A DNA stretch of 64,000 bases from positions 86,133,501 to 86,197,500 of the forward strand of contig NC_091251.1 of NCBI RefSeq assembly GCF_042477335.2, written 5' to 3'. The stretch comes from Ovis canadensis. Taxonomy: Eukaryota > Chordata > Mammalia > Artiodactyla > Bovidae. Under the pieces are notes generated by a model. The model did not search any database, had not been told where the DNA came from, and saw only the letters and a program-made list of their open reading frames with translations. Position 1 is the stretch's first letter; every line of letters starts with the position of its first letter. Both the position numbers and the translations under genes were made by a program. This document shows, one piece after another, positions 54,321 through 64,000 of the stretch.

Positions 54321-55118
54321 TTGTTTTACTGCCTGTCTCCCCTGGGAAATGGTCTATACAATCTGGTTTGTATATAGTGCTTTATAGAATATATAAAAAA
54401 CATGAAAACTTTCTCACTCATTTCCCTTGATAGTCAAGCCTTTTTCCAAAACAACAAAGAAGCTCCATTCTGTCTTTGGTGAGAAGCGCACTTTGCTGGT
54501 GGAGTTAGGTTGCAGTGTGGCTCCAAATCAACCTTCTTATTGAAGAGATCTGCTTTGGAGACCTTAGTCTTAAAGAGCTTTGAAATAGGGACAATGGCAG
54601 CAACCACCTCTAATATTTGAAAACGTTCTGTCTGATGGGTTTCAAAGTCAGTAAAGCTTATATTCTCAGATTTGGATGGTTAGTGACCCGCTTAACAAAT
54701 CAGTTGGCAACTGGAACAAACTATTTATGAAAAAGTATTTTTGAAGAACAAGCATTGGAAGAGACTCATTCAAAATATAAAATTCCAGCTGTGTTGACCT
54801 TTAGAGAGGAAAAGTTAAAATTAACTAAAAGTCACTGGCTTTGGAGGCAGATGGGAGCAAATGCTTAGCTTCAAGAGAAATCATTATCATCATCAAAGTC
54901 AGTACATTTCAATAAGCCTTTCAAACACTTAATATCAGAGAATATTCCTAACCAAATTTCTATCATTTTACTTAATCATTCCTTTGTGCGTTCATTCCAA
55001 ATATTTAAGTAACTACTCTGTGCTCAAAGGGAATTCAAATATGAATAAGATATAGTAAGTAATATTACTCTAGTGTATTACAGGAAGTTATGATCAAGAG
55101 TTAATTATTATGGGAGCC
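54321..55118. other. Unassigned upstream sequence
   Basis: No gene or repeat recognised. Confidence 0.5.
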
Positions 55119-55336
55119 CAGTGAAGTGAAAAGGGAAGTTTTACTCACTCAATCTTGTTGGATTGTCTGCAACCCCATGGACTGTGGTCCACCATGGACA
55201 GGCTGCACTCTCCATGGGATTTCCCAGGCAAGAATACTGGAGTGGGTGCCATTTCCTTCTTCAGGGGATCTTCCCGACCCAGGGACCAAACCCAGGTCTC
55301 CTTCATTGGAGGCAGATTCTTTACCATCTGAGTCCA
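55119..55336 (-). mobile_element. Bov-tA SINE
   Basis: Antisense; the middle is rearranged ('gtggtccaccatggacaggc') but both ends are typical ('gtgaagtgaaaagggaag', 'gcagattctttaccatctgag'). Confidence 0.9.
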
Positions 55337-55713
55337 GTGTAAAACCTTGTGACTAGGAAATGGAAAAATAATAATAATAAAGGAAAAAGAGGGCGTGGTA
55401 TATAAGCTAAACATTGTGACACTCAGAGCTCTCATCCATTCCTGGCTCGGCATCTTATTTGTTTGCTTGTTCGTTTAAAGTATTCTTTACTATAGCCAGG
55501 AAATATCCAAATGAGTCACATAAATTATTTTCATTTTATTAATAAGTGCTCAACTGATGTTGAATTCTTCCTTCCATTCCTTATCCTCTTCCCCAGTCCA
55601 CCTTCAGAGTTAGGAATTAGGATGCTCATTCCCCTTCACTGTCTGTGTGCTGGGATATTGCAGAACAAGGTAGAATCTAGGTTCTCTCTCTTGAGTCAGA
55701 GCAGCAGGGGCCT

Positions 55714-56139
55714 GGAAGGTGGGATGAACTGGGAGATTAAGATTGATGTGTATGTGCTACTACATAACATAGGGAACTCTGTTCAATGCTCTGTGATGAC
55801 CTAAATGGGAGGGAAATCTAAAGGAAAGTGGATATGGGCTTCCATGGTGGTCTGGTTAAGAATTCGCCTTGCAATGCAAGGGACACCAATTCAATCCCTG
55901 GTCTGGGAGGAAGCCACATGCAGCGGAGCAACTAAGCCCATGCATCACAGCTAGTCTCCGTTTTTCTGCCAGTTAGAGAAAGCCCACATGCGGCAACCAA
56001 GACCCACCACAGTCAAAAAAATAAAATCAAACAATAAATCTTTTTAAAATACAAGAGTGGATATATGTACACGTATAACTGATTCACTTTACTGTACAGC
56101 AAAGTGTATACTGCAATAAAAATAAATAATAACAATAAA
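55714..56139 (+). mobile_element. Bovine-type L1 3' end interrupted by a CHR SINE
   Basis: 'gtgggatgaactgggagatt' before and 'gtataactgattcactttac', 'caataaaaataaataa' after the SINE. Outer direct repeats agagcagcaggggcct (55698-55713) and agagcagcaggagcct (56140-56155) give a 16-bp target duplication with one change. Confidence 0.88.
55836..56055 (+). mobile_element. CHR-type SINE nested in L1
   Basis: 'gggcttccatggtggtctgg' head, 'ttcaatccctggtctggg', long body and an AATAAA-rich tail; agtggatat at 55827-55835 and 56056-56064. Confidence 0.9.
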
Positions 56140-56155
56140 AGAGCAGCAGGAGCCT

Positions 56156-57009
56156 TATCAGGGATTTAGCTGGTGTGAAAAGGGATGAATTGTTATTAAA
56201 ATTCTGGGCGGGAACACAGAGCCTCAGCAGACAGGGACTAGCAGCAGGACTGGAAAGCCTGAGGTCTTTTTTTGTCTCTGTCCCTTGCAGTGATTGTACT
56301 CTATTTTTTTCTCTCATTAAAGAGGCACTTCTTTGAAGACCAGGCTACATGGTGCAAAAAGGCAGATCAAGCTCTCACGCTTTCAGTCTCCATTTAAGAC
56401 AGTATCCAGAAGTTAGGCTAGACTCCCTGGGGAGGGGACTCTGGTCCAACCTAGGTCCTCCCCACGGCTGGTCCTGTCAGCTGTGGCCAGGACATCAGAG
56501 GATTGTTGCACAAAATGAGCGATGAGGCTTTCTGTTGTCTCCATGTGTGCTGAGAAAGAAAAAAAGAAAAGGAGCCGTTACCCCAGGATACATGCAATGA
56601 CTATCTGCTTATGACATCTTTGATTTTCTTTCCTCAAATTAAATTTATAATAGTGGAATTAATGGTCTGGGGAGAAGAGTATTTGTTAAGTCCTTGATTA
56701 AGTTCTGCTACATTGCCAAAACTATTACTCCCTTTCTCATCTTGTCTAAGTTGATAGGTCCCAAATTTGAAACTAATTACAACTTTCATCTCTTTAATTA
56801 TAGAGCTAGAATAGTTAAAATATTTTCCATATTTAGTAGTCATTTATATTTATTTTCCTGCAAATGGTTTGTTAGTGTTCATTGCTTATTTTTCTATTAC
56901 AGTTTTAATGCTTTTATGATCTACTTATATGAATTTTTTATATATTGATTTACATACAGGAATATACCAGGTTTCCTTTGGGATTTCTTTCATTGCTAAG
57001 CATAAATTC
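56156..57009. other. Unassigned upstream sequence
   Basis: No gene or repeat recognised. Confidence 0.5.
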
Positions 57010-57640
57010 TTGGAAAGTCTTTGCCTTAAAAATTCCTCCCTCTGGAAATAATTCAAACAAAAACACTCCTAAGGTTTACCAGGGATACTCATTGAATAAT
57101 TTTAATGACAAAAAAAATATAAACAACTTAAATATGTATCAGTTGAGGGATAGTAAAATAAATTATGGTACATTCATACTGGAATTCTCTAGGCAAGAAC
57201 ACTGGAGTGGGTTGCCATTTCCTTCTCCAGGGGATCTTCCTGACCCAGAGATTGAACTCAGGTCTCCCGTATTGCAGGCAGACGCTTTAACCTCTGAGCC
57301 ACCAGGGAAGCACTATGGAATACTATGTAGCTGTTAAATATAAGGGAGATGTATATGCACTCATATGGTAAGGTGTCTATGGCAGTAAGTGAAAAAAGCA
57401 AGAATCATAAAATTTTTTAGATAAGGTAGTCCCCCATTTATATTAGGAGAAACCTGATGTATAGATAGGTATATAGATATCTAGAAAAGATCTGGAAAAA
57501 TATACCTGGAACTATTAACAGTGAATATTTGAGGGCATGGCTCAGAGGAAGATGATAAAGCTTAAATTATATATTGAGATATTATTTTAATTTTTATAAA
57601 GAATAGGCATCATCTTACATTTTATTTAACAAAACATTTT
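57010..57640 (+). mobile_element. L1M 3' region split by a Bov-tA
   Basis: 'aattatggtacattcatact' before the SINE and 'tatggaatactatgtagctg' after it join into L1M consensus order. A decayed 3'UTR follows. Confidence 0.75.
57178..57311 (-). mobile_element. Partial Bov-tA nested in L1M
   Basis: Antisense: 'ctggaattctctaggcaaga' to 'gagccaccagggaagc'. Only the 5' half of the SINE is present. Confidence 0.9.
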
Positions 57641-57644
57641 AGGG

Positions 57645-57772
57645 AATTCCCTTAAACAGTGGTCCAGTTGTTAGGACTCCAAGCTTTCACTGCTGAGGGT
57701 CCAGTTTCAATTCCTGGTCAAGGAACTGAAATCCTACATGCCTCATGACTTGGTCAAAAAAAAAAAAAAATT
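57645..57772 (+). mobile_element. CHR-type SINE, short form
   Basis: 'gggaattcccttaaacagtgg', 'gtttcaattcctggtcaagg', A14 tail. Confidence 0.88.
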
Positions 57773-57920
57773 ACAGTGGAAGTCTTTTATGTAATGGTCT
57801 CCCAACATGTCCTTTCTTTTCAAAGGTTACCATGACCCTGAGTCTGGGAGGCTTTTATTCTCATGATGTCATATTTAAGTACATGTCCCTAAACATCACA
57901 TAGTACTTTTTTCATATTTT

Positions 57921-58641
57921 CGATTCTGTTCAGTCACTCAGATGTGTCCAACTCTTTGAGACCCCATGGACTGCAGCACACCAGGCTTCCCTGTCCATCA
58001 CCAACTCCAGGAGCTTGCTCAAACTCATGTCCATCGAGTCAGTGATGCTATCCAACCATCTCAACCTCTGTCGTCCCCTTTTCCTCCTGCCTTCAATTTT
58101 TCCCAGCATAAGAGTCTTTTCCAAAGAGTCAGTTCTTCACATCAGGTGGCCAAAGTATTGGCGCTTCAGCTTCAGCATCAGTCCTTCCAATGACTATTCA
58201 AGACTGATTTCCTTTAGGATTGATTTAAGATTGATCTCCTTGAAGTCCAAGAGACTCTTGAGAGCCTTATCCAATACCAAGTTCAAAAGCATCAATTCTT
58301 CAGCACTCAGCTTTTTTATGGTACAACTCTCACATCCATACATGACTACTGGAAAAACCATAGACTAGACGGACTTTTGTTGGCAAAGTAACGTCTCTGC
58401 TGTCTAGGTTGGTCATAGCTTTTCTTCCAAGGAGCAACCATCTTTTAATTTCATGGCTGCAGTCACTATCTGTAGTGATTTTGGAGCCCCGGAAAATACA
58501 GTCTGTGACTGTTTCCATTGTTTCCCCATCTATTTGCTATGAAGTGATGGGACCAGATGCCATGATCTTCGTTTTTTGAATGTTGAGTTTTAAACCAGCT
58601 TTTTCACTCTCCTCTTTCACTTTCATCAAGAGGCTCTTTAG
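57921..58641 (-). mobile_element. BovB 3' portion with 12-bp target duplication
   Basis: Antisense BovB; on the minus strand it reads the KIMASG-, IKRWLLLGRKAMTNLDS and [18 protein letters not shown] segments with stops and frame changes. Direct repeats ttttcatatttt at 57909-57920 and 58642-58653 bound it. Confidence 0.94.
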
Positions 58642-58654
58642 TTTTCATATTTTA

Positions 58655-59265
58655 GGATTGCATATAATTGGTATTATACTGTACTTTATCTTCTATGACG
58701 TAATTATCCACTCAACATGATATTAACCATGTTGATAGAGATGCTTTGGATCATTCACTTTCCCTGCTATATAGCATTCTACTTACACATGTTCTGCCAT
58801 TTATTCATCCTCTTATTTTGTGATGTTTGGATTGTTTCCCAGCATTTTATTTCTTGAACAGAGGCGCTGTGAACATTCCTGGGCACATCTCCTTGTGTAC
58901 TGTGGTTTCTCCAGTGTGCATATCTGGAAGAGGCATCAGGTCAAAGGGTATGTCCTCTTCAACTTCAACCAGATAGGGGCATACTGCTTTCCTAAATGTG
59001 TGTACCAATCTACAATCTCACCAGCAGTATACAGGAGATTCTGATGTCCAAAAATATCCTTTCTCATTCAGAAAGTAGACATTTATCAACATTACCTTCT
59101 AATTTTTATTCCTCTCTTATACTATATCCTTTAATTGAGCTTGAATTAATTTTGGCATATGGTATAAAGAACCTAAATAAGAACCTAAATTGATTTGTTA
59201 TAAATAACCAATTTTCCCACCATCATTTATTGTCATGACAAGTCCATTTTCATTAGACTTTTAAG
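58655..59265 (-). mobile_element. Old L1M fragment (antisense)
   Basis: 'cttgtgtactgtggtttctcc', 'aggtcaaagggtatgtcctc', 'gtgtaccaatctacaatctcaccagcagtatacagg' in pieces follow antisense L1M ORF2. Confidence 0.75.
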
Positions 59266-59825
59266 TCTTTTTCTTCCTTATTCTCACCTGATGACTTGCA
59301 TAGTTGAATTTCGGAATCATGTTATAGCTCTCCTAAATAGCTTATCGAGATTTTATTGTAATTGCATTAGGTCCAAGAATCATTTTAATCTAAAACCCAC
59401 ACTAAATAGGTCAAACTTCCACTCTCAAACTGAAATGACTAAACTCTTCACTGCATAAAATCCAGTACCCTCAGCTTCTACTGAAGTCCCTCCCATTATC
59501 TATACCTCTTTCTCATCATTCAAGCTCATTAATTCAAGCAGACTTGTATGCTCTTTGTCCCTTAAACTTTTCTCATCTATTTTTATCTCCCAACTTTGCT
59601 CGAAGAGGTTTCCTCCCATCAGAAAGGCCAACCCTTCCTTCCATTCCCCAAAGAAGGGGTCCCAGTACTCTAAGAGTCTTAGTAGTTATCCCACTATCTT
59701 GCATTGCAATTCTATTTCCTCATGCTTGTATTTAATCTCTCCAACTCGATGACTAGATTAACTAAAATAAGAAAAGGGAGGCAAGTAGAACTTGCCTGGA
59801 GAGAAGTCAGAAGAACCGTTGCTGA
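59266..59825. other. Unassigned sequence, possibly L2-derived at 59440-59700
   Basis: The C/T-rich wording is reminiscent of antisense L2 but too diverged to assign. No gene recognised. Confidence 0.35.
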
Positions 59826-59945
59826 GTGACTTCCCTGGTGTTCCAGTGGTTAAGACTCTGTGTTTCCTCTGCAGAGAGTGGAGGTTCAATCCCTGATTGG
59901 GGAACAAAGATTTTTCCTGGTGCAGCCAGGGAAAAAAAATGGTTG
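59826..59945 (+). mobile_element. CHR-type SINE, short form
   Basis: 'tgacttccctggtgttccag', 'ggttcaatccctgattggg', end 'gtgcagccagggaaaaaaaa'. Confidence 0.92.
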
Positions 59946-59969
59946 CGGGTAACAGAATCAGCAACCAGG

Positions 59970-60019
59970 TTAGGCACTCTATTCTTTTTTTTTTTTTTTT
60001 TTTTAGGCACTCTATTCTT
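59970..60019 (-). repeat. Poly(T) tract between 17-bp direct repeats
   Basis: ttaggcactctattctt occurs at 59970-59986 and 60003-60019, separated only by T residues (59985-60004 is an unbroken T run). It looks like retroposition of little more than a poly(A) tail, in antisense. Confidence 0.85.
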
Positions 60020-60369
60020 AAAATCTGTAACCTGGAATTGAAGAAAATAGCAGGACAAATGGAAAAGAGATGCTCAGTTATCTCACACAGTGCCTCAACA
60101 TCCTTCCAAGTCCAGGTATGGCCAGATGCCACAGTGGGGAAGCCAGATAATAGAGAAACCCATCTCATACCAACTAACAGTGCTTTAGGTCTGCCAGCTT
60201 GCACAGACATCATCTCACTATATCACTTAACCCCCACAGAACTTTTTTTTTCTTTGAGTTTTTTTGGAAAAACTCACCTTTTTATAAACACTAAAAATTA
60301 AATAGTGCAATTTTAAAAATTGTAAGATGATTACCTGCAAAACTCTTCGAAGTAGTGACATGATTTCCA

Positions 60370-60510
60370 TTTGATCAGGGAGGACACTGTGGCTTAGAGG
60401 TTAAATGCAAGTCCAAGGTCATAGTCACACAGCTCGGAACTGGCAAGGCTCGGTTTATAACTTCAGTCTTCTAACTGACCCCAACTCACCACTCCTTCTA
60501 TCACACCCAT
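60370..60510 (-). mobile_element. MIR-like fragment (antisense)
   Basis: 'gtggcttagaggttaaatgc', 'caaggtcatagtcacacagctcggaactgg' (in parts). Confidence 0.55.
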
Positions 60511-60544
60511 AGTTGTTTCCATGGTAACCATGTTAACTTTTAAA

Positions 60545-61424
60545 AATTACCTCTGTAAATTTTTAATTGTGGCAAAAAACTGACATAATACAAAGCTTTC
60601 CCTCAACTATTTTTAAGTGTACAGTTCAATATATTAACCATGATCACATTATTCTGTAATGGATCTCTAAAATTTTTTTATCTTGTAAAACTGAAATTCT
60701 TTAGCCATCAAACAACTCATTTCTCCTTCCCCTGAGTCCCTGGCAACCACCATTTTACTTTCTGTTTCCATGACTTTGACTGTTCTAGATGTTTCATATA
60801 AGAGAAATCATACAGTATTTGTCCTTTTCTGACTGGCTTATTTCACTCAATATAATATCCTCAAAGTTTGTCCATGTTGTAGCATATGATGGGATTTCCG
60901 TCTTTCTTAAGGCTGAATAATATCCCATTGTATGGTATTTTCTTTAATGTATTTGGAGGATAGAAGCAGGATCTTTTTTAAATTTTTATTTATTTATTTC
61001 CTTAATTTTGGCTGCGCTGGGTCTTCATTGCTATGTGAGGGCTTTCTCCAGTTTCAGAAAGCAGGGCTACTCTGCTGTGGCACATGGGCTTCTTATTTCA
61101 GTGGCTTCCCTTGTTGTAGAGCACAGGTTCGAGGGTGCCCTGACTCGGTGGTTGTGGTGCCCCAGGCTTAGTTGTCCCAAAGTATGTGGAGTCTTCCCAG
61201 ACCAAGGATCGAACCCGTGATCTCCGCATCAGCAGGCAGATTCTCAGCCACTGGACCACCAGGGAAGTCCCACTGTATGTTTATATCATATTTCCTTTAT
61301 TCATTCATCGGTCTACAGCTGAATGGTGGACTGCTTCCACCTCTTGGCGACTGCATAATGCTGTGACAAACAGAGGTGCCAATATCTCTTCAAGATCCTG
61401 CTTCTGATTCTTCTGGAATATATC
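60545..61424 (-). mobile_element. L1M 3' region (antisense) split by a CHR SINE
   Basis: Left part 60545-60934 ('ccctggcaaccaccattttac', 'gtccatgttgtagcatatg', 'ggctgaataatatcccattg') and right part 61272-61424 ('tttccttttattcattc'-like, 'cttcaagatcctgcttctgattcttctgg') join in L1 order. It ends where BovB begins. Confidence 0.8.
60958..61268 (-). mobile_element. Long CHR-type SINE (antisense)
   Basis: 'tttatttatttatttcctta' tail, 'ttttggctgcgctgggtctt', and head 'cagccactggaccaccaggg'. Possible repeats ccattgtatg (60925-60934) and ccactgtatg (61269-61278); about 23 bases between the left repeat and the SINE tail are unexplained. Confidence 0.88.
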
Positions 61425-63721
61425 TCCTTCATGGATCACTGCCTTGTCATGGAGCAGGGGCTTGCATAACTTGATGAAGCTATAAGCCATGTCGTATAGG
61501 GCCACCCAAGATGGATGGCTCATAGCAGAGAGTTCTGACAAAATGTGATCCACTGAAGGAGGGAATGGCAAACCACCCCAGTATACTTGCCATGAGAATC
61601 TCATGAACTGTATAAAAGGACAAAAAGATATGACACTGAAAAATGAGTTCTCAGGTCTCAAGGTGTCCAATATGCTACTTGGGAAGAGCAGAGGAGAACT
61701 CCTAACAGCCCCAGAAAGAAAGAAGCAGCTGGGCCAAAGCGGAAATGATGCTCAGTTGTGAATGTGTCTGGTGATCAAAGTAAAATCTGATGCTGCAAAG
61801 AACAGTATTGCATAGGAACCTAGAATGTTAGGTCTATGAATCAAGGTAAACTGGACATGATCAAGCAGGAGATGATAAGAATAAACTTCAACATCTTAGG
61901 AATCAATAAACTAAAATGGACAGGAATGGGCAAATTTAATTTAGATGACTGTATCTACTACTCTGGGCAAGAATCCCATGGAAGAAATGGAGTAACCATC
62001 ATAATCAACAAAAGAGTCTGAAATGAAGTACTTGGATGCAACCTCAAAAATAACAGAATGATCTCGGTTCATTTCCAAGGCAAACTGTTCAATATCACAG
62101 TAATTCAAGTCTATGCCCCTACCACTGATGCTGAAGAAGCTGAAGTTGATCAGTTCTATGAAGATCTAGAAGACCTCCTAGAACTAACACCAAAAAAAGA
62201 TGTTCTATTCATCATTGGGGATTGGAATGCAAACATAGGAAGTCAAGAGATACCTGGAGTAACAGGCAAGTTTGGCCTGAGAGAACAAAATGAAGCAGGA
62301 CAAAGGCTAACTGATTCTGCCAAGAGAATGTACTGGTCATAGCAAATACCCTTTTTCAACAACACCAGAGACAAATTCACACATGAGCATCACCAAATGG
62401 TTAATACTGAAATTCAATTGATTACATTCTTATAGCTAAAGATGGAGAAGCTTTATACAGTCAGCAAAAACATGACCTAAAGCTGACTGTGGCTCTGATC
62501 ATCAGCATCTCATAGCAAAATATGGGCTTAAACTAAAGAAAGCAGGGAAAACCACTAGACCAGCCAGGTATGACATAATTCAAATCCCCTATGAATTTGC
62601 AGTTGAAGTAATGAATAGATCCAAGGGGTTAGAACTTGTAAGCAGCATGCCTGAAGAACTACGGATGGAAGTTTGTAATAATTTACAGAAGGCAGCAAAT
62701 AAAACCATCCTGAAGAAAAAGAAAAGAAGGCAAAGTGGTTCTCTAAAAGGGAAAGTCGCTCAGTCGTCTCCGACTCTTTGCAATCCCATGGACCATACAG
62801 TCCATGGAATTCTCCAGGCCACAATACTGGAGTGGGTAGCCTTTCCCTTCTCCAGTGGATCTTCCCGACATAGGAATCAAACCAGGGTCTCCTGCATTAC
62901 AGGCAGATTCTTTACCAACTGAGCTATCAGGGAAGCCCTTCCCTCTGAGGAGGCTTACATATAGCTAAAGAAAGAAGAGAAGCAAAAAGCAAGGGAGAAA
63001 GAGAGAGGTATATCCAACTAAATGCAGATTTCCAAAGAACAGCATAGAGAGACAAGAAGGCCTTCTTCAATGAACAGTGTATAAAACTAGAAGAAAACAA
63101 CAGAAGGGAAAAGACTAGAGATCTCTTCAGGAAAATGGGTGATATCAAGGGAACATTTTACCCAAAGATGCGCACAATAAAGGACATAAATGGTAGAGAC
63201 CTAGTAGATGCTGAAGAGATCAAGAAGAGATGGAGAGAATACATGGAAGAATTGTACAAAAGAACTGCGCAAAAAAGATCTTAATTAACCAGATTACTAT
63301 GATGGTGTGGTCAGCCACCAGAGCCAGATTCTGCAGAGTGAAATCAAGTGGGCCTTAGGAAGGACTGCTGTTAATAAAGCTAGCGGATGTGATGGAATGC
63401 CAGTAGAACTATTCAAAACCCTAAAGGATGCTGCCATCTAGATGTTGCATTCAATATGTCAGCAGATCTGGAAGATCCAGCAGTGGCCACAGGACTGGGA
63501 GCTTAGTACTACCAATTCCCTAGAAGGGTAGTACTAAAGAATGTGCTAACTATCAGACAATTGCACTCATCTCCCATGCTACTAAGGCAATGCTTAAAAT
63601 CTTGCATGCTAGGCTTCAGCATTATAAGAACCAAGAACTTCTAGATGTCCAAGCTGGGTTTAGAGAGGAACAGCAACCAGAGATCAAACTGCCAACAGTC
63701 ACTGGATCATAGAGAAAGCTA
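61425..63721 (+). mobile_element. BovB LINE, 5' half: 5'UTR, endonuclease and start of RT
   Basis: The 5'UTR begins about 'ctccttcatggatcactgcc'. The APE-like endonuclease is readable: an ILGINKLKWTGMG segment, then ITVIQVYAP and IIGDWNA (62205-62240), and later a SDH motif (about 62490). It is broken by stops (62019-62021, 62340-62342), frameshifts and a nested Bov-tA (62747-62937). The linker and early RT ('gactgctgttaataaagctagcgg', 'ggccacaggactggga') continue to 63721, where a Bov-A2 interrupts it at the window edge. Together with the 742 and 49680 copies it covers nearly the whole family length. Confidence 0.93.
62747..62937 (-). mobile_element. Bov-tA SINE nested in BovB
   Basis: Antisense: 'gaaagtcgctcagtcgtctc' to 'gagctatcagggaagccc'. 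BovB resumes at 'ctctgaggaggcttac'. Confidence 0.92.
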
Positions 63722-64000
63722 CTCCTACTGCTAAGTCACTTCAGTTGTGTCCGAATCTGTGCGACCCCATAGATGGCAGCCCACCAGGCTCCCCCGTCCC
63801 TGGGATTCTCCAGGCAAGAACACTGGAGTGGGTTGCCATTTCCTTCTCCAATGCAGGAAAGTGAAAAGTGAAAGTGAAGTCGCTCAGTCGTGTCTGACCC
63901 TCAGCAAACTCATGGACTGCAGCCTTCCAGGCTTCTCCATCCATGGGATTTTCCAGGCAAGAGTACTGGAGTGGGTTGCCATTGCCTTCTCTGATAGAGA
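63722..64000 (-). mobile_element. Bov-A2 dimeric SINE nested in BovB (reaches window edge)
   Basis: Antisense dimer from 'cctactgctaagtcacttcag' through the 'gaaaagtgaaagtgaag' linker to 'gccattgccttctctgatag'. BovB should resume just beyond 64000. Confidence 0.93.

Noticed and set aside
54430..54780. Possible processed pseudogene (kaagaagctccattctgtc-like stretch)
   Set aside because: Short codon-like runs did not match any protein I recognise, and no poly(A) tail or target duplication is visible.

Overview
This window is mammalian nuclear DNA, almost certainly from a pecoran ruminant (bovid). It is full of ruminant-specific retroposons: BovB/RTE LINE pieces with recognisable endonuclease and reverse transcriptase reading, many tRNA/BovB-derived Bov-tA and dimeric Bov-A2 SINEs, CHR-type tRNA-Glu SINEs and bovine-type L1 3' ends. 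Older shared mammalian elements (MIR, L1M, L2, MER20, MER2, an MLT1-like LTR) lie underneath. No prokaryotic-style operon, CRISPR array or tRNA/rRNA gene is visible.

Only one host protein-coding gene can be supported, PPP2R5E (B56-epsilon regulatory subunit of protein phosphatase 2A), on the minus strand. Its first coding exon lies at 41384-41547: ATG at 41540, 52 codons plus one base, good acceptor and donor sites. A CpG island at about 43.1-45.1 kb holds the promoter (three CCAAT boxes on the minus strand, GC boxes) and a likely noncoding first exon ending at a donor at 43733. Everything left of 41384 is then expected to be the next intron, and everything right of about 45.1 kb is upstream intergenic DNA.

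Layout: 1-9.6 kb, intronic DNA with MER20, a 5'-truncated BovB, Bov-tA SINEs and an L1M 3' end split by MER2. 9.6-16.3 kb, two L1 copies, the first with a GC-rich, internally repetitive 5'UTR. 16.3-28.7 kb, intronic DNA with scattered SINEs, an MLT1-like LTR and a BovB inserted into a MIR. 28.7-30.2 kb, a dense SINE cluster. 30.2-41.4 kb, intronic DNA with L1 and MIR pieces. 41.4-45.1 kb, the PPP2R5E exon, first intron and promoter island. 45.1-64 kb, upstream DNA rich in SINEs with three more large BovB pieces, one running off the right edge.

I found no previously undescribed biological system. The observations most worth a second look are structural: a perfect 118-bp tandem duplication (28208-28445), an ~80-bp direct duplication flanking a SINE (24799-25136), very short retroposition scars with clear target-site duplications (14873-14964; 59970-60019), repeated use of one target sequence in the SINE cluster, hairpin-forming template-switch-like repeats near 48.3-48.7 kb, and short uORFs, including a start-stop element, in the presumed PPP2R5E 5'UTR. 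Repeat family names come from memory of consensus sequences, and no search was run.
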